From positions 3,147,479-3,211,478 of the forward strand of contig NC_059388.1 of the NCBI RefSeq assembly GCF_019703515.2: a DNA stretch of 64,000 nucleotides, written 5' to 3'. This document shows positions 46,401-50,794 of the stretch, piece after piece. Every line of letters begins with the position of its first letter. Position 1 is the stretch's first letter. The notes under the pieces were generated by a model. The model was given only the letters and a program-made list of their open reading frames with translations. It ran no database searches and was not told the DNA's origin. The DNA is from Myxocyprinus asiaticus (lineage: Eukaryota > Chordata > Actinopteri > Cypriniformes > Catostomidae). The translations under genes were made by a program, and so were the position numbers.

Positions 46401-47760
46401 TCTACCCACTCAACACCAGTTTCATGTACAACAGTAAAGAGAAGACTCAGAGGTGCAGGTCTTATGGGAAGAATTGCAAAGAAAAAGCCACTTTTGAAAC
46501 AGAAAAACAAAAAGAAAAGGTTCGAGTGGGCAAAGAAACACAGACACTGGACAACAGATAATTGGAAAAGAGTGTTATGGATCTTAATCCCATTGAGCTT
46601 TCGTGGGATCAGCTAGACTGTAAGGTGCGTGAGAAGTGCCCGACAAGACAGCCACATCTATGGCAAGTGCTACAGGAAGCGTGGGGTGAAATGTCACCTG
46701 AGTATCTGGACAAACTGACAGCTAGAATGCCAAGGATCTGCAAAGCTGACATTGCTGCACGTGGATGATTTTTTGATGAGAATTCTTTGAAGTAGTTTAA
46801 GAAGTTCTGAACATTTTTTTTCAAATTGTAATAGTAATTTTTCACATTATTAATGTCCTGACTATACATTGTGATCAGTTCAATAGCACTTTGGTGAATA
46901 AAAGTACCAATTTCTTTCCATAAGAGCAAAATCTGTACATAATTCCAAACTTTTGGCCACCAGTGTGTATATATAATCATAAAGATTAAGAGTGCGGCCC
47001 TCAAGGGTTCCAGCTTTGCTGTCCCTGACCTTTCCGAAGTTGAGTAGCCCTGGCGTAGATCTTAAAACACTGATAAAAATAATGAAAATATGTTTTTATG
47101 ATCATCACAGGTTGTCTATGTCTGACACAAATTTCTGCATTTTTGGGCAAGAATTAAAGATAGGATATGAGTTATCAGCATTTGAGGTATTATAGATAAC
47201 TTTTGAGTGATCTGTGATTTAGGTATTATAGACGTGTACTGATCCAGCTGCATTTTTGGGGCATTACCGACATGTTTAAAACGGCAATTATTTATCGTTT
47301 TTTATTTGAATGGGCCATTTTTCAGCAATTCGTCTCGCTTTTTCGTGCTACATCCGGTGTGAAAAGGCCTTAAGTCAGCTGCAGTTTTAGGTATCATCGC
47401 TGATGCACACAAAATCAGCAGAACTTTTGGGCATCACAGACGCTTTCGAGTCAGCTGGTCAAAATTGCTGCGATCTACGCACGCGCTAAAACGCAGCAAG
47501 CGAATTCGATGCCCAAAACTGCTCTCCACTAGGTAGGGAGCTCAGTATGTTTCGAGACACCACAGAAACAAACAACAGCAGAGCATCATGATGTTGTCTA
47601 TCTGTTATAGTATTATTATTATTATGAGAAATGTAACTCACCCGCTTTGAAAGCTCCATATATGGAGCGTCCGGTGTATGTTTTGGCCGTTTGTATCTCT
47701 TTCCACGCGAGAATTAAGGAGTTTAATGTGACCTCATAACAGACTCAACTGCTTCTCCAT
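284..47760 (-). CDS. cerk: Ceramide kinase gene, 13 coding exons (whole gene span)
   Basis: Ceramide kinase makes ceramide-1-phosphate from ceramide and ATP. It has an N-terminal PH domain (exons 1-3), a diacylglycerol-kinase-type catalytic domain (exons 4-8) and a C-terminal domain. The translated exons follow vertebrate CERK along its whole length: the PH-domain end, [42 protein letters not shown], the CxxxCxxC cysteine motif, [13 protein letters not shown] and NWNCDGE. Joined, exons 2-13 give 1514 coding bases with matching phase at every junction. With exon 1 the length is about 540 residues, close to the 537 of human CERK. Intron 1 is 29.1 kb; introns 2 and 8 are only 177 and 92 bp. Oddities are a one-base frame break in exon 1, Leu for the usual Pro in exon 6 and a weak donor after exon 11. 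The family call is firm; whether this copy is fully functional is open. Confidence 0.95.
530..1640. repeat. Minisatellite, GGTGGTTGCTAGGG-type units
   Basis: Tandem degenerate units of about 30-60 bp built from GTGGTTGCTAGGGTGTT, TGCTATGTGGTTTCTA and TTCTGAGTGGTTGTTAG repeat for about 1.1 kb in cerk intron 12. Units have diverged by substitutions and small indels, so the array is old. A short palindromic element interrupts it at 755-864. Confidence 0.85.
755..864. mobile_element. Short foldback MITE-like element inside the minisatellite
   Basis: The ends are near-perfect inverted repeats: GGGCTGCGTTTCCCAAAAGC at the left is matched by its reverse complement at the right (TTTTGGGAAACGCAGCCC). 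The total length is about 110 bp and it has no coding capacity. The minisatellite continues on both sides, so it inserted into a pre-existing array. The superfamily cannot be assigned. Confidence 0.75.
1641..3289. other. cerk intron 12, no gene recognised
   Basis: Mostly single-copy-looking intron sequence. The short open frames on either strand show no conserved protein similarity that I recognise. It includes a poly(T) run near 2473-2485 and no other structured element. Confidence 0.5.
3290..3560. repeat. Minisatellite, GGTGTGTCCTGACC-type units (block 1)
   Basis: About nine degenerate units of roughly 27-30 bp with the core CTGGGTGTGTCCTGACCCAGG alternate with GGGGCATGTCCTGG. The same unit reappears at 5640-5928, two kilobases nearer exon 12. 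Confidence 0.85.
4098..4200 (+). repeat. Three tandem 27-28-bp units (AATCAACAGCCGTACCG core)
   Basis: The core AATCAACAGCCGTACCG occurs three times in succession, separated by CCCTCTGAG, GCCGCCGAC and similar GC-rich spacers. Two of the three units carry a CCGCCGA-type end. Function is unknown. Confidence 0.8.
4643..4672 (+). repeat. (CT)n microsatellite
   Basis: About 15 uninterrupted CT dinucleotides. A short (CA)n follows at about 4686-4698. Confidence 0.95.
5030..5290. repeat. AT-rich imperfect tandem repeat
   Basis: Three diverged units of about 75-90 bp share ATTGATTTT, TAATTATCTTTGATAA and TGTTAATnnTnATTAAT motifs. No coding potential. Confidence 0.6.
5640..5928. repeat. Minisatellite, GGTGTGTCCTGACC-type units (block 2), adjoining exon 12
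   Basis: The same repeat family as at 3290-3560. Its last units (CTGTGTCCCGATCCAGGGGC) run up to the splice donor of cerk exon 12, so the intron's first bases on the cerk strand lie in or next to the array. Confidence 0.8.
5929..6149 (-). CDS. cerk: cerk exon 12
   Basis: The acceptor TTTATACAG and donor AG|GTAGGA border 221 bases. The translation starts [17 protein letters not shown] and contains [11 protein letters not shown] and NWNCDGE, the cysteine-rich C-terminal segment of CERK. It enters in phase 0 and leaves two bases (AG) that pair with the first base of exon 13 to make Arg. Confidence 0.95.
6281..6729 (-). mobile_element. tRNA-derived SINE, long form (copy A), intron 11
   Basis: On the minus strand the head reads GGGGGCCTGGGTAGCTCAGC, with a tRNA-like A box, and is followed by a B-box-like TTCGAATC. 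A body of about 350 bp ends in GGGGAAAAGCGGAGAAAATC. It is flanked by an 11-bp direct repeat, AAATGATTCTT (6270-6280 and 6730-6740), the target-site duplication. The tRNA part is degenerate, so this is not a functional tRNA gene. Confidence 0.88.
6758..6974 (+). mobile_element. tRNA-derived SINE, short form (copy B), intron 11
   Basis: The head is the same as in copy A (GGCCTGGGTAGCTCAGCAAG, then AGTTCGAATCC), but about 240 bp of the middle is missing. It is followed by the common tail and an (AAT)n run. A 13-bp duplication, AATAATGTGATGC, flanks it (6745-6757 and 6975-6987). It lies 28 bp from copy A in the opposite orientation. Confidence 0.88.
7456..7661 (-). CDS. cerk: cerk exon 11
   Basis: 206 bases. 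The acceptor is TATTTCAG. It encodes [40 protein letters not shown] and [14 protein letters not shown], a very close match to vertebrate CERK. The [15 protein letters not shown] part corresponds to the region described as calmodulin-binding in human CERK. The donor reads CAG|GTTCCT, a weak match to the consensus, but it is the only position that keeps phase 0 and the conserved DQ|FD junction. Confidence 0.94.
7662..8341. other. cerk intron 10, proximal part, nothing recognised
   Basis: AT-rich intron sequence with a poly(A) run at 7987-8001. No gene or identifiable mobile element. Confidence 0.4.
8342..8698. mobile_element. Degraded hAT-like foldback element (tentative)
   Basis: The left end, CAGGGTCCCCACATG, is followed by GTCCATGACTTTTCCAG. 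The right end has CCAGGTTTTCCATGACTATG, i.e. the same GTCCATGACTTTTCC/CCATGACT theme repeated near both ends. The right terminus is too eroded to prove inverted repeats or a target duplication. Confidence 0.4.
9266..9336 (-). CDS. cerk: cerk exon 10
   Basis: 71 bases between GGTTTGCAG and G|GTGAGG. The first codons finish the CxxxCxxC motif begun in exon 9 (C-R-S-G-C-T-I-C across the junction), a cysteine motif typical of ceramide kinases. The remainder ([19 protein letters not shown]) is the variable linker. Confidence 0.92.
9612..10350. mobile_element. Non-autonomous DNA element with TTAA target duplication, intron 9
   Basis: The terminal inverted repeats are AGGGATAGTTCA at the left and TGAACTATCCCT at the right. 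Both are flanked by TTAA (9608-9611 and 10351-10354). The interior of about 0.74 kb is itself partly palindromic (CCAAAATGTACATC versus TTACATTTTGGTCTG; GATCCAGTTGGTTTTG versus its complement) and has no transposase. TTAA duplications are typical of piggyBac and Kolobok superfamilies; the AGGG start favours the latter, by inference. The right end is only about 20 bp from the exon 9 splice donor. Confidence 0.85.
10375..10480 (-). CDS. cerk: cerk exon 9
   Basis: 106 bases between TTGTTGCAG and GG|GTAAGT. It encodes [20 protein letters not shown] and ends with the first Cys of the CxxxCxxC motif (IQCRSG). Intron 8 upstream is only 92 bp. Confidence 0.95.
10573..10725 (-). CDS. cerk: cerk exon 8
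   Basis: 153 bases between TTTCTGCAG and CAG|GTATGC. It encodes [40 protein letters not shown] and [25 protein letters not shown] is the most strongly conserved block of ceramide kinases. Confidence 0.97.
10726..11361. other. cerk intron 7, nothing recognised
   Basis: AT-rich intron DNA of 636 bp. No repeat family or gene recognised. Confidence 0.5.
11362..11436 (-). CDS. cerk: cerk exon 7
   Basis: 75 bases between TGAAACAG and G|GTAAGT. It encodes [20 protein letters not shown] and [12 protein letters not shown] belongs to the DAGK-type catalytic domain and follows directly on the IIxAG motif of exon 6. Confidence 0.96.
11990..12472. repeat. Minisatellite of ACATGGTATTACCATAGTACATG-type units, intron 6
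   Basis: The start is diverged (11990-12190). From 12197 the units are clear, about 30-33 bp, with ATGGTATTACCATAGTACAT followed by GTGCAAAAAA. Some units are shortened or carry GAGTCGAAAA. Open frames across it are artefacts of the repetition. An L2 fragment starts at its right edge. Confidence 0.85.
12473..13727 (-). mobile_element. 5'-truncated L2/CR1-type LINE, reverse-transcriptase fragment (copy X)
   Basis: Minus-strand frames (13206-13649, 12916-13224) contain [41 protein letters not shown] and [15 protein letters not shown]. These are reverse-transcriptase blocks with the catalytic FADD, followed by the LINE C-terminus. It is broken by stops and frameshifts and starts mid-RT. The 3' end is near 12473, with the family tail CAATAAAGCTCATTCTGATT in a variant form. 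It is closely related to the plus-strand copy at 53,660-55,701. Confidence 0.88.
13740..13944 (+). mobile_element. 3' UTR fragment of the same L2-type LINE, opposite orientation (copy Y)
   Basis: It carries the LINE 3' UTR on the plus strand: CACTGGAAGCTTCTGTCACC, AAGACAAATTCCTTGCATGT and TTGGCAATAAAGCTCATTCT, followed by the GATTCTGAT tail. It sits immediately beside the 5' end of copy X, so the two 3' ends face outward. Confidence 0.8.
14158..14303 (-). CDS. cerk: cerk exon 6
   Basis: 146 bases between TTTCTGCAG and G|GTTAGT. It encodes [34 protein letters not shown] and [14 protein letters not shown] is the glycine-rich nucleotide-binding and catalytic motif of the DAGK fold. The usual IIPAGSTD motif reads IILAGSTD across exons 6 and 7, a Pro to Leu change. 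Confidence 0.96.
14304..16154. other. cerk intron 5, nothing recognised
   Basis: 1.85 kb of intron. It contains a poly(A) run (about 15159-15181) and a short imperfect (GACA)n near 15635-15658. No gene or identifiable element. Confidence 0.5.
16155..16221 (-). CDS. cerk: cerk exon 5
   Basis: 67 bases between TTCTATAG and GG|GTGAGT. It encodes [20 protein letters not shown] followed by DG, matching the segment before the GGDGM loop. Phases fit both neighbours. Confidence 0.93.
16222..16924. other. cerk intron 4, nothing recognised
   Basis: 703 bp of intron without a recognisable gene or mobile element. Confidence 0.5.
16925..17050 (-). CDS. cerk: cerk exon 4
   Basis: 126 bases between ATTCCGCAG and G|GTGAGC. 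It encodes [20 protein letters not shown] and [20 protein letters not shown], the start of the diacylglycerol-kinase-type catalytic domain (NPxGGKxxG motif). Confidence 0.96.
17640..17805. repeat. ACCATGGT-rich repeat fragment, intron 3
   Basis: Short palindromic ACCATGGTTA/TAACCATGGT motifs and TACTATAGTAAAAC recur. They resemble the repeats at 11990-12472 and 51960-52180. This is probably a small foldback element or minisatellite relic. Confidence 0.5.
18101..18223 (-). CDS. cerk: cerk exon 3
   Basis: 123 bases between CTCTGTAG and TTGA|GTACGT. It encodes [20 protein letters not shown] and [20 protein letters not shown], the end of the CERK PH domain. It aligns with the human VKRARRHRW...VTFWC...LWLQTLRE block. 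The last base plus CC of exon 4 gives Thr. Confidence 0.94.
18401..18532 (-). CDS. cerk: cerk exon 2
   Basis: 132 bases between TGTCCACAG and ACAG|GTACGC. It encodes [20 protein letters not shown] and GKWQKV, matching the VxVSEIIAVEE and GKWQKM stretch of the CERK PH-domain region. Intron 2 is 177 bp. The intron before this exon is the 29.1-kb intron 1. Confidence 0.94.
18745..19215. repeat. Foldback repeat candidate with CTGTCCACACTG-type ends, intron 1
   Basis: The left part carries TCTGTCCACACTGCCGTTTTTATG and repeats CCGTCCACACTGAAAC. The right part carries CTGTCCAAACTACAACG, AAAACGGCATCTCAGTGTGG and AAGCGTTTTCAAAAAACGG. This partly palindromic arrangement suggests a non-autonomous DNA transposon, but no target duplication could be fixed. 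Confidence 0.4.
19318..19757 (-). mobile_element. tRNA-derived SINE (copy C), intron 1
   Basis: The same family as copies A and B, on the minus strand: AGGCCTGGGAAGCTCAGCAA head, body, and tail GGGGAGAAAAGGGGATAAAATC. Flanking 15-bp direct repeats (19303-19317 and 19758-19772) differ at two positions. Confidence 0.85.
19773..20788. other. Intron 1 spacer, nothing recognised
   Basis: AT-rich DNA. A phrase like GAGTGATTCCCGAAT / CCGATTCCCGAACTAATGA occurs two or three times (19894-20060), suggesting a diverged local duplication of about 70-75 bp. Confidence 0.4.
20789..22029 (-). mobile_element. Tc1/mariner transposon (1.24 kb), intron 1
   Basis: Terminal inverted repeats CACTATATTGCCAAAAGTAT and its complement ATACTTTTGGCAATATAGTG lie exactly at the two ends, each flanked by TA. 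Minus-strand transposase remnants fill the interior. At 1241 bp it is slightly short of intact Tc1-like elements (about 1.3-1.6 kb). Confidence 0.95.
20871..21389 (-). pseudogene. Tc1-like transposase, C-terminal half
   Basis: An open 172-codon frame contains [30 protein letters not shown] and [20 protein letters not shown]. These are the DDE-domain segments with the second Asp (QHD) and the SPDLNPIE block of Tc1 transposases. The N-terminal half (about 21390-21895) is in other frames with stops, so the gene is dead. Confidence 0.9.
22030..24774. other. Intron 1 spacer, unclassified
   Basis: No gene was recognised. The part 22620-22880 (AAGGTGCATCCCAAATTGCA start) and the GC-richer part 23550-24170 look like old interspersed repeats. 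No inverted ends or protein motifs were found. Confidence 0.35.
24775..25175 (-). mobile_element. Tc1-like transposon remnant (N-terminal transposase part)
   Basis: Read on the minus strand, broken frames give recognisable Tc1 N-terminal helix-turn-helix text (e.g. [15 protein letters not shown] after ignoring indels, then [12 protein letters not shown]). This is a different Tc1 lineage from the one at 20789. Several stops and indels are present and no intact ends remain. An L1 fragment follows directly. Confidence 0.7.
25184..26035 (+). mobile_element. 5'-truncated L1 LINE, ORF2 C-terminus and tail
   Basis: Frames at 25178-25390 and 25391-25740 encode [39 protein letters not shown] and [11 protein letters not shown]. 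These match the C-terminal region of the L1 at 57,083-63,235. It ends in a long (TA)n and an A-rich tail. An in-frame stop and frameshifts mark it as dead. Confidence 0.85.
25949..26012. repeat. (TA)n microsatellite
   Basis: About 31 uninterrupted TA dinucleotides at the 3' end of the L1 fragment. Confidence 0.95.
26036..27733. other. Intron 1 spacer, nothing recognised
   Basis: AT-rich sequence without a recognisable gene. A short GC-richer motif (GGCCCGCATGTGGCCCTCGA, about 27591-27610) resembles a hAT-type terminus but has no partner. Confidence 0.4.
27888..28222 (+). mobile_element. tRNA-derived SINE (copy D), inside the outer element
   Basis: The head GGCCTGGGTAGCTCAGCGAG is followed by a deletion that removes the B-box region, then the family body (GGTCTCCTAAGCAACCAAAT, ATAATGTGGTTCTCGCTCTC) and the tail CATTGGGAATTGGGCATTCC. 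The flanks are AT-rich, so the target duplication is not certain. Confidence 0.82.
29205..29417 (-). pseudogene. Tc1 (Tdr1-type) transposase, C-terminal fragment
   Basis: 70 codons with [16 protein letters not shown] and a terminal KAREGATKY. It carries the region of the third catalytic acidic residue of the DDE/DDD triad. It is cut off at 29417, where a foreign element begins; the missing upstream part is found at 36080-36300. Confidence 0.9.
30104..30807 (+). pseudogene. L1 ORF1 (RNA-binding chaperone), deleted and frameshifted
   Basis: It starts with [17 protein letters not shown] and ends with [18 protein letters not shown], with [16 protein letters not shown] in the RRM-like core. Compared with the second copy (62,290-63,097), a coiled-coil segment of about 50 codons is missing after KFSEL, and the frame shifts there. 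The first part reads at 30104-30400 and the rest at 30394-30807. Confidence 0.88.
31730..33854 (+). pseudogene. L1 ORF2 (endonuclease and reverse transcriptase), broken
   Basis: The N-terminal endonuclease shows [36 protein letters not shown] and [12 protein letters not shown]. The RT entry shows [17 protein letters not shown]. Stops occur near 31877 and 32341. After [10 protein letters not shown] a deletion of about 0.72 kb, relative to the other copy, removes the RT core including its catalytic motif. Text resumes at [12 protein letters not shown] in the C-terminal part and is cut at 33854 by an LTR element. Confidence 0.9.
33855..34868 (-). mobile_element. Non-autonomous LTR retrotransposon, antisense within L1
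   Basis: One full LTR (33855-34092, 238 bp, TGTAGAG...TTACA on the minus strand) and the 3' part of a second (34754-34868) flank 661 bp without retroelement proteins. Next to the second LTR is an 18-bp primer binding site (34735-34752, TGGTGCCGAAACCCGGGA on the minus strand). Next to the first is a purine-rich tract (GCCGGGAGGAG). The LTR matches the Gypsy copy at 36568, so it is probably a short parasitic derivative of that family. Confidence 0.82.
35463..35717 (-). mobile_element. tRNA-derived SINE, second family (copy 1)
   Basis: The minus-strand head GGCAGTGGTAGCTCAGCGGT is followed by GGGGGTTCAAGTCCCAGCAC (B box), the central GGGCCCTTGAGCAAGGCCCT, a tail ending GTGTGATAAATACAATT and (ATT)n. 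The central block resembles V-type fish SINEs (tentative). A second copy lies at 62030-62287. Confidence 0.85.
36568..38831 (+). mobile_element. Gypsy/Ty3 LTR retrotransposon with inverted LTR end, 5-bp target duplication
   Basis: A 5' LTR (36568-36827, TG...CA) is followed by an 18-bp primer binding site (36829-36846), gag, protease and a truncated RT. At about 38704 the RT stops and an inverted LTR piece of about 125 bp begins, ending CTCTACA at 38831. So both ends are the same LTR terminus in opposite orientation. CAGTT flanks both sides (36563-36567 and 38832-38836) within the Tc1 element, proving integrase-type insertion of the whole unit. The LTR contains a duplicated GGCCGGGCTGGAATGA. 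Confidence 0.9.
36868..38704 (+). pseudogene. Gypsy gag-protease-RT remnant
   Basis: Gag starts [18 protein letters not shown]. It has a SCAN-like capsid region ([36 protein letters not shown]) and a zinc knuckle [14 protein letters not shown]. The protease has the DTGC active-site motif near 37935. RT shows [16 protein letters not shown] and [13 protein letters not shown] and ends before the YxDD motif. In-frame stops at 37156 and near 37423 and a frameshift near 37930 inactivate it. RNase H and integrase are missing. A SCAN-like capsid is known from Gmr1-type Gypsy elements; that assignment here is by inference. Confidence 0.88.
39776..40261. other. Intron 1 spacer, nothing recognised
   Basis: About 490 bp between the nested stack and the L2 LINE. 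No gene or element recognised. Confidence 0.4.
40707..42047 (-). pseudogene. L2-type LINE reverse transcriptase, 446-codon open frame
   Basis: An uninterrupted frame covers all RT blocks: [75 protein letters not shown] and the catalytic [15 protein letters not shown]. It ends with [20 protein letters not shown]. The FADD motif is intact. It is scored as pseudogene because the endonuclease half of the same ORF upstream is frameshifted. Confidence 0.92.
42048..43613 (-). pseudogene. L2-type LINE 5' region and endonuclease, frameshifted
   Basis: The 43357-43602 frame holds a hydrophobic leader ([20 protein letters not shown]). Then come [44 protein letters not shown] (endonuclease GDFN) and [14 protein letters not shown] (SDH motif), spread over 42074-42745 and 42556-43173. 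A frameshift separates the last two frames, and the residues expected between AVIIT and [10 protein letters not shown] appear deleted. Confidence 0.85.
43690..43960. repeat. Half copy of the AGGGATAGTTCA-type element family
   Basis: CTCACCCTCATGCCAGATGT, TTTCTTCTGCAGAACACAAA and GAATATCTCAGCTCTGTAGG, TCCATGTCTTCAGAAG match the left interior of the TTAA element at 9612-10350. The termini are missing. Confidence 0.65.
44030..44150. repeat. Interspersed repeat fragment
   Basis: AGGCAGGTGGTTTTAATGTTGTGGC, CATCTCAGAATGCTATTCTG and the neighbouring sequence are a phrase common in fish genomes as a dispersed DNA-element end. No inverted partner here. It ends in (TA)n at about 44147-44161. Confidence 0.45.
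44169..45729 (-). mobile_element. Sleeping-Beauty-type Tc1 transposon (about 1.56 kb)
   Basis: Outer ends CAGTTGAAGTTAGAAGTTTA and TAAACTTCTGACTTCAACTG are inverted. Inner direct-repeat copies (GGGGTCAGAAGTTTACATAC at about 44325; CAAACTTCTGACCCACTGG at about 45510) give the IR/DR arrangement of this subfamily. The left TA is disturbed by a CA microsatellite. Transposase is on the minus strand. Confidence 0.95.
44401..45338 (-). pseudogene. Sleeping-Beauty-type Tc1 transposase, broken
   Basis: The ATG at 45338 opens the expected N-terminus, but a seven-A run near 45300 shifts the frame. The next open part (44878-45294) gives [20 protein letters not shown] and [20 protein letters not shown]. 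After a stop near 44880 come [20 protein letters not shown] and [20 protein letters not shown] (44401-44775). The Asp and Glu DDE residues in QMDND and PIEHL are present. The C-terminus is truncated. Confidence 0.92.
45734..46968 (+). mobile_element. Tc1/mariner transposon, internally deleted, abutting the previous one
   Basis: Terminal inverted repeats CACTGGCGGCCAAAAATTTGG and CCAAACTTTTGGCCACCAGTG are flanked by TATA. It begins directly after the neighbouring Tc1's TA, so the two elements sit back to back with almost no host DNA between them. Confidence 0.92.
46127..46768 (+). pseudogene. Tc1-like transposase with deleted DDE core
   Basis: The N-terminus [20 protein letters not shown] is followed by a frameshift, then [20 protein letters not shown] and [14 protein letters not shown]. 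The text jumps to [18 protein letters not shown] and ends [20 protein letters not shown]. The middle of the catalytic domain, between the first Asp and PIE, has been deleted. Confidence 0.9.
46969..47641. other. Intron 1 5' portion, nothing recognised
   Basis: This is the first part of cerk intron 1 next to exon 1. No repeat or gene recognised. Confidence 0.4.
47642..47760 (-). CDS. cerk: cerk exon 1 (coding part), with apparent one-base frame break
   Basis: The donor G|GTGAGT at 47641 gives phase 1, exactly what exon 2 needs, and joins ...SIYGAFKA-G to THCVKV. The conserved frame reads [16 protein letters not shown], aligning with CAVSLEPARALLRW of human CERK. The only plausible start, ATG at 47758-47760 (MEKQLSL...), is one base out of register and meets TGA after eight codons. 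The conserved frame has a TGA just upstream of VCYEV and no ATG. Either a one-base indel or sequencing error is present, or the true start is elsewhere. Confidence 0.8.
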
Positions 47761-48010
47761 TTCTGCTCTTACAACAAATAAACATATCTCACTTACATAT
47801 CTCACTTTCATCTTCACATCGGGTTTATACTATACCGCCCTGACGTTTCAAATCATTATAACAGTAATAATAATCATCGCTACGATGTTGCTCGTTTTCA
47901 CCTATGCAGTTTGGCTACATAGCGGTTTTATCTTTCCTGGTAAAGTGGGAGGAGCTTGAGAGAATGCGTCACACATAATCCCGCTGTAGGAGGAGCGATG
48001 TGAATGATGT
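47761..48010 (-). promoter_or_regulatory. cerk: Putative cerk promoter/5' UTR region
   Basis: This is the sequence upstream of cerk exon 1 on the minus strand. It contains GCTCCTCCCACTTTACC (GC-box-like) and two CRE-half-like motifs (CCTGACGTTT near 47840 and GCGTCAC near 47967). No TATA box at a convincing distance. Position relative to the gene is the main argument. Confidence 0.4.
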
Positions 48011-48460
48011 GAAGATATCTTTCACCAATCCTTTTTTTATTTTATTTTTTTATTTTTATCAACGCAAATAATACATAATTTACATATTATACTTATTAAT
48101 AAACGAGGGTTAAATCAAATGTAAAATTATGTTTAGGTATTATGGTAATTCAGGAGCACGTGCAATTCTGAATAAGGGTTTATAATAGGTCACAAACGTT
48201 GATTCCTGTTTCAATGACTGTTTAGTATGGCCATACATTTTCAAGCTACCATACAATTTCACTGTATGTTGTATATTTAATTTAAATTATTGCTAAGTGT
48301 TACAGACAACAAAGTAGCCTAATATCACCTTAACATGCTTTTCCAGAGGAAAAAAGTGAAAATACTAGGAGAGTGAAAATACAGAATAATGAAATTTAGA
48401 ATAGTGAAAAAGCTATTCTGTCAAAGTAATAAATCAATACACTTTTATAATACAATAGGT

Positions 48461-50794
48461 CAGGGGTCGGGAACCTTTTTTCACTAAGAAGCCCATTTTT
48501 TAATTTTTGGTTGATGCATTTTTTCAAAAGAGCCATAGCAAAAATGAACAATTTACTATTTTCAAAAACAAAGTTTTTCAATAAAATAAAATGTTTATAT
48601 TGCCCATAGACAGGGTTGGGGAGCAACGGCATACATGTAATGGGATTACGTATTTAAAATACAAAATATAAGTAACTGTATTCCACTACAGTTACAATTT
48701 AATCATTGGTAATTAGAATACAGTTACATTCAAAAAGTATTTTGATTACTGAAAAGATTACTTTGCATTTTATTGTCATTTGTTTCATTTAATATTTAGT
48801 CCTTTCAGATGGAAAAAATGTATACATATAAATGATGCGATCCAAAGTGCATTTGAACAGCGGTGAAATACTTTCTTATGATGTGTTACATTCATACAAG
48901 CAGACAGAGAAGTACGTTTGAAGTAAGTTTGGAGAAGAAGATGAAACAGAAATAAACCTTGTGTAAATTGTCAGCTTTATGCTAAGCTAAAATGCTATTT
49001 CTAGCCATTTTACCTGCACATGTTACCATGCACGATCATATTTTTTAACAAGAAAATTCACGTTGGATCATAATTTCTTTTTTTTTAGTAAGACCTTTGA
49101 TATTAGGGCAAAAATCATATTCTTGATAATAATTTTTGTATTGTTTTCCTGTAAAAATATCTAAAAATCCTTAAAACAAGATAAATTAGATTGATCTTGT
49201 TTTAGAAACAACATTGCATAAGATATTTAGGTTTTTCAGAGAATGTATTTTTAACATGTGTATTATATCTTACTGTACTGGCAGAGTTTTTATAGTCAAA
49301 ACAAGTGAAAAAATCTACCAGTGCTGAAGAAGTAATCCAAAGTATTTAGAATACGTTACTGACCTTGAGTAATCTAACGAAATACATTACAAATTACATT
49401 TTACAGCATGTATCCGTCAACGACAACAGGTGAAAAATTACTAATAGCCTACAAATTAAGAAATAAAGACAATTATAATTATTAATAATTATAATAATCA
49501 TCATAATAAATAAGCCTAATAAATTCCCTTGTGTTCCCAAAATAATGCTGCCAAATGTGTGTTCTTATCGAATGTGTTTGTATTGCATTTTGGTTATGCA
49601 GTTAATGCTGCCTAAAGAAAATAAAATAGAATTCAATTTTAGGTTCAAGGTGAACGTGTCTTGTATTACTTTATGATTTAATCACTTTCGTCTTTGTTTC
49701 TTTAATACAAAGATACCTGTATATATTACTGAACCTGCAGAGTTGCGTTCACAATGTGTAAGAGTAAACTGCTCTGTGGAAATAAAGCAAACTAAACTCA
49801 CAGCACCTCATGAGATGATCGGAGATCATTTGCAGCATTCTCATAGACTATTCTTGCAAACAGTTTTCAGTCGAATTAAAACAGAGAAAAAGGAGTGATA
49901 ACTCTTTACATGCGCTTGTTCCACGAGAGAGGGTCCCATTGCATGCCTCTGAACTAACAGCGAATCAGACACGAGCATTGACGGCTTTTCTGTTGTCTGT
50001 TCTTAAAAATATAATAAAGCATGTTTCTTCAAGCACGTGTCTTTTTGACTAACTTTTTGTCATGTGTCACTCCGAGACATCAGGTCACTCACCTGTTGCA
50101 GGTAGATGAGCAAACTTACTCATTCATGAAATACATTTGAACCAGGAGCTCATGAACATAATTGAGCCTCATCGCATTTGGAGTGTGACGGATGCTATTT
50201 CACACCCTGGGCGCTCATAAAAAATAACAAACATTTGTAAAATCGCTCAAATGCTCTTAACAGCTAAGATCAATAGTTATTGGGAAACGAGGGGAACTCT
50301 ATGCATGTGCGGTCTTGGAGAAGCTCTTTCATTGCACTCGTGAACAGCGGAGCTCACTGCGCACACATATCAAATCAGACACGCATCAGCGGCTTTTCTT
50401 TCGACTGTTCTACAAAATATAATTACTTTTTGTCATACGCGCGTCTTTGTGTCTAATTTCTTGGAATATATCACTCGGAGAAGTCTTACAGGCCGCCCTC
50501 CACAGTGGCTGGTACATCAGCAAAATACTCAGCATGAAAAATCCGCATTTGGCGGGTGTTAATTTCAAAACTTGTTCACCAGGAGTAGGCTGTACGACAT
50601 ATTCGGGAGAAAGGAAATCAAAACAGTGTCATTGACTTCAAGCTTTGCAATCACACCCACACTTTCTGAAGGAAAATTATCTCTAGAAAGTTTTAAATGA
50701 TCATGTGTTGGTGAATGGTGAGACACCCCGTGAGCCACTTGATTTTTAACAAAGAGCCACATGTGGCTCGTGAGCCATAGGTTCCCGACCCCTG
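48461..50794. mobile_element. Non-autonomous hAT transposon (2.33 kb) between cerk and tbc1d22a
   Basis: Ends CAGGGGTCGGGAACCTTTTT and ATAGGTTCCCGACCCCTG are terminal inverted repeats. A perfect 8-bp duplication, CAATAGGT, flanks them (48453-48460 and 50795-50802), diagnostic of hAT insertion. Subterminal AAAGAGCCA/TGTGGCTCGTGAGCCATA motifs fit Charlie-like hAT ends. No transposase frame is present, and another repeat is nested inside. Confidence 0.95.
48610..49421. mobile_element. Repeat nested inside the hAT element
   Basis: It starts ACAGGGTTGGGGAGCAACGG with ATTACGTATTTAAAATACAAAA, and ends AAATACATTACAAATTACAT. GTAACTGTATTCCACTACAG and AATACGTTACTGACC inside form loosely inverted ends. 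It resembles a widespread fish non-autonomous DNA element; superfamily uncertain. Confidence 0.6.
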
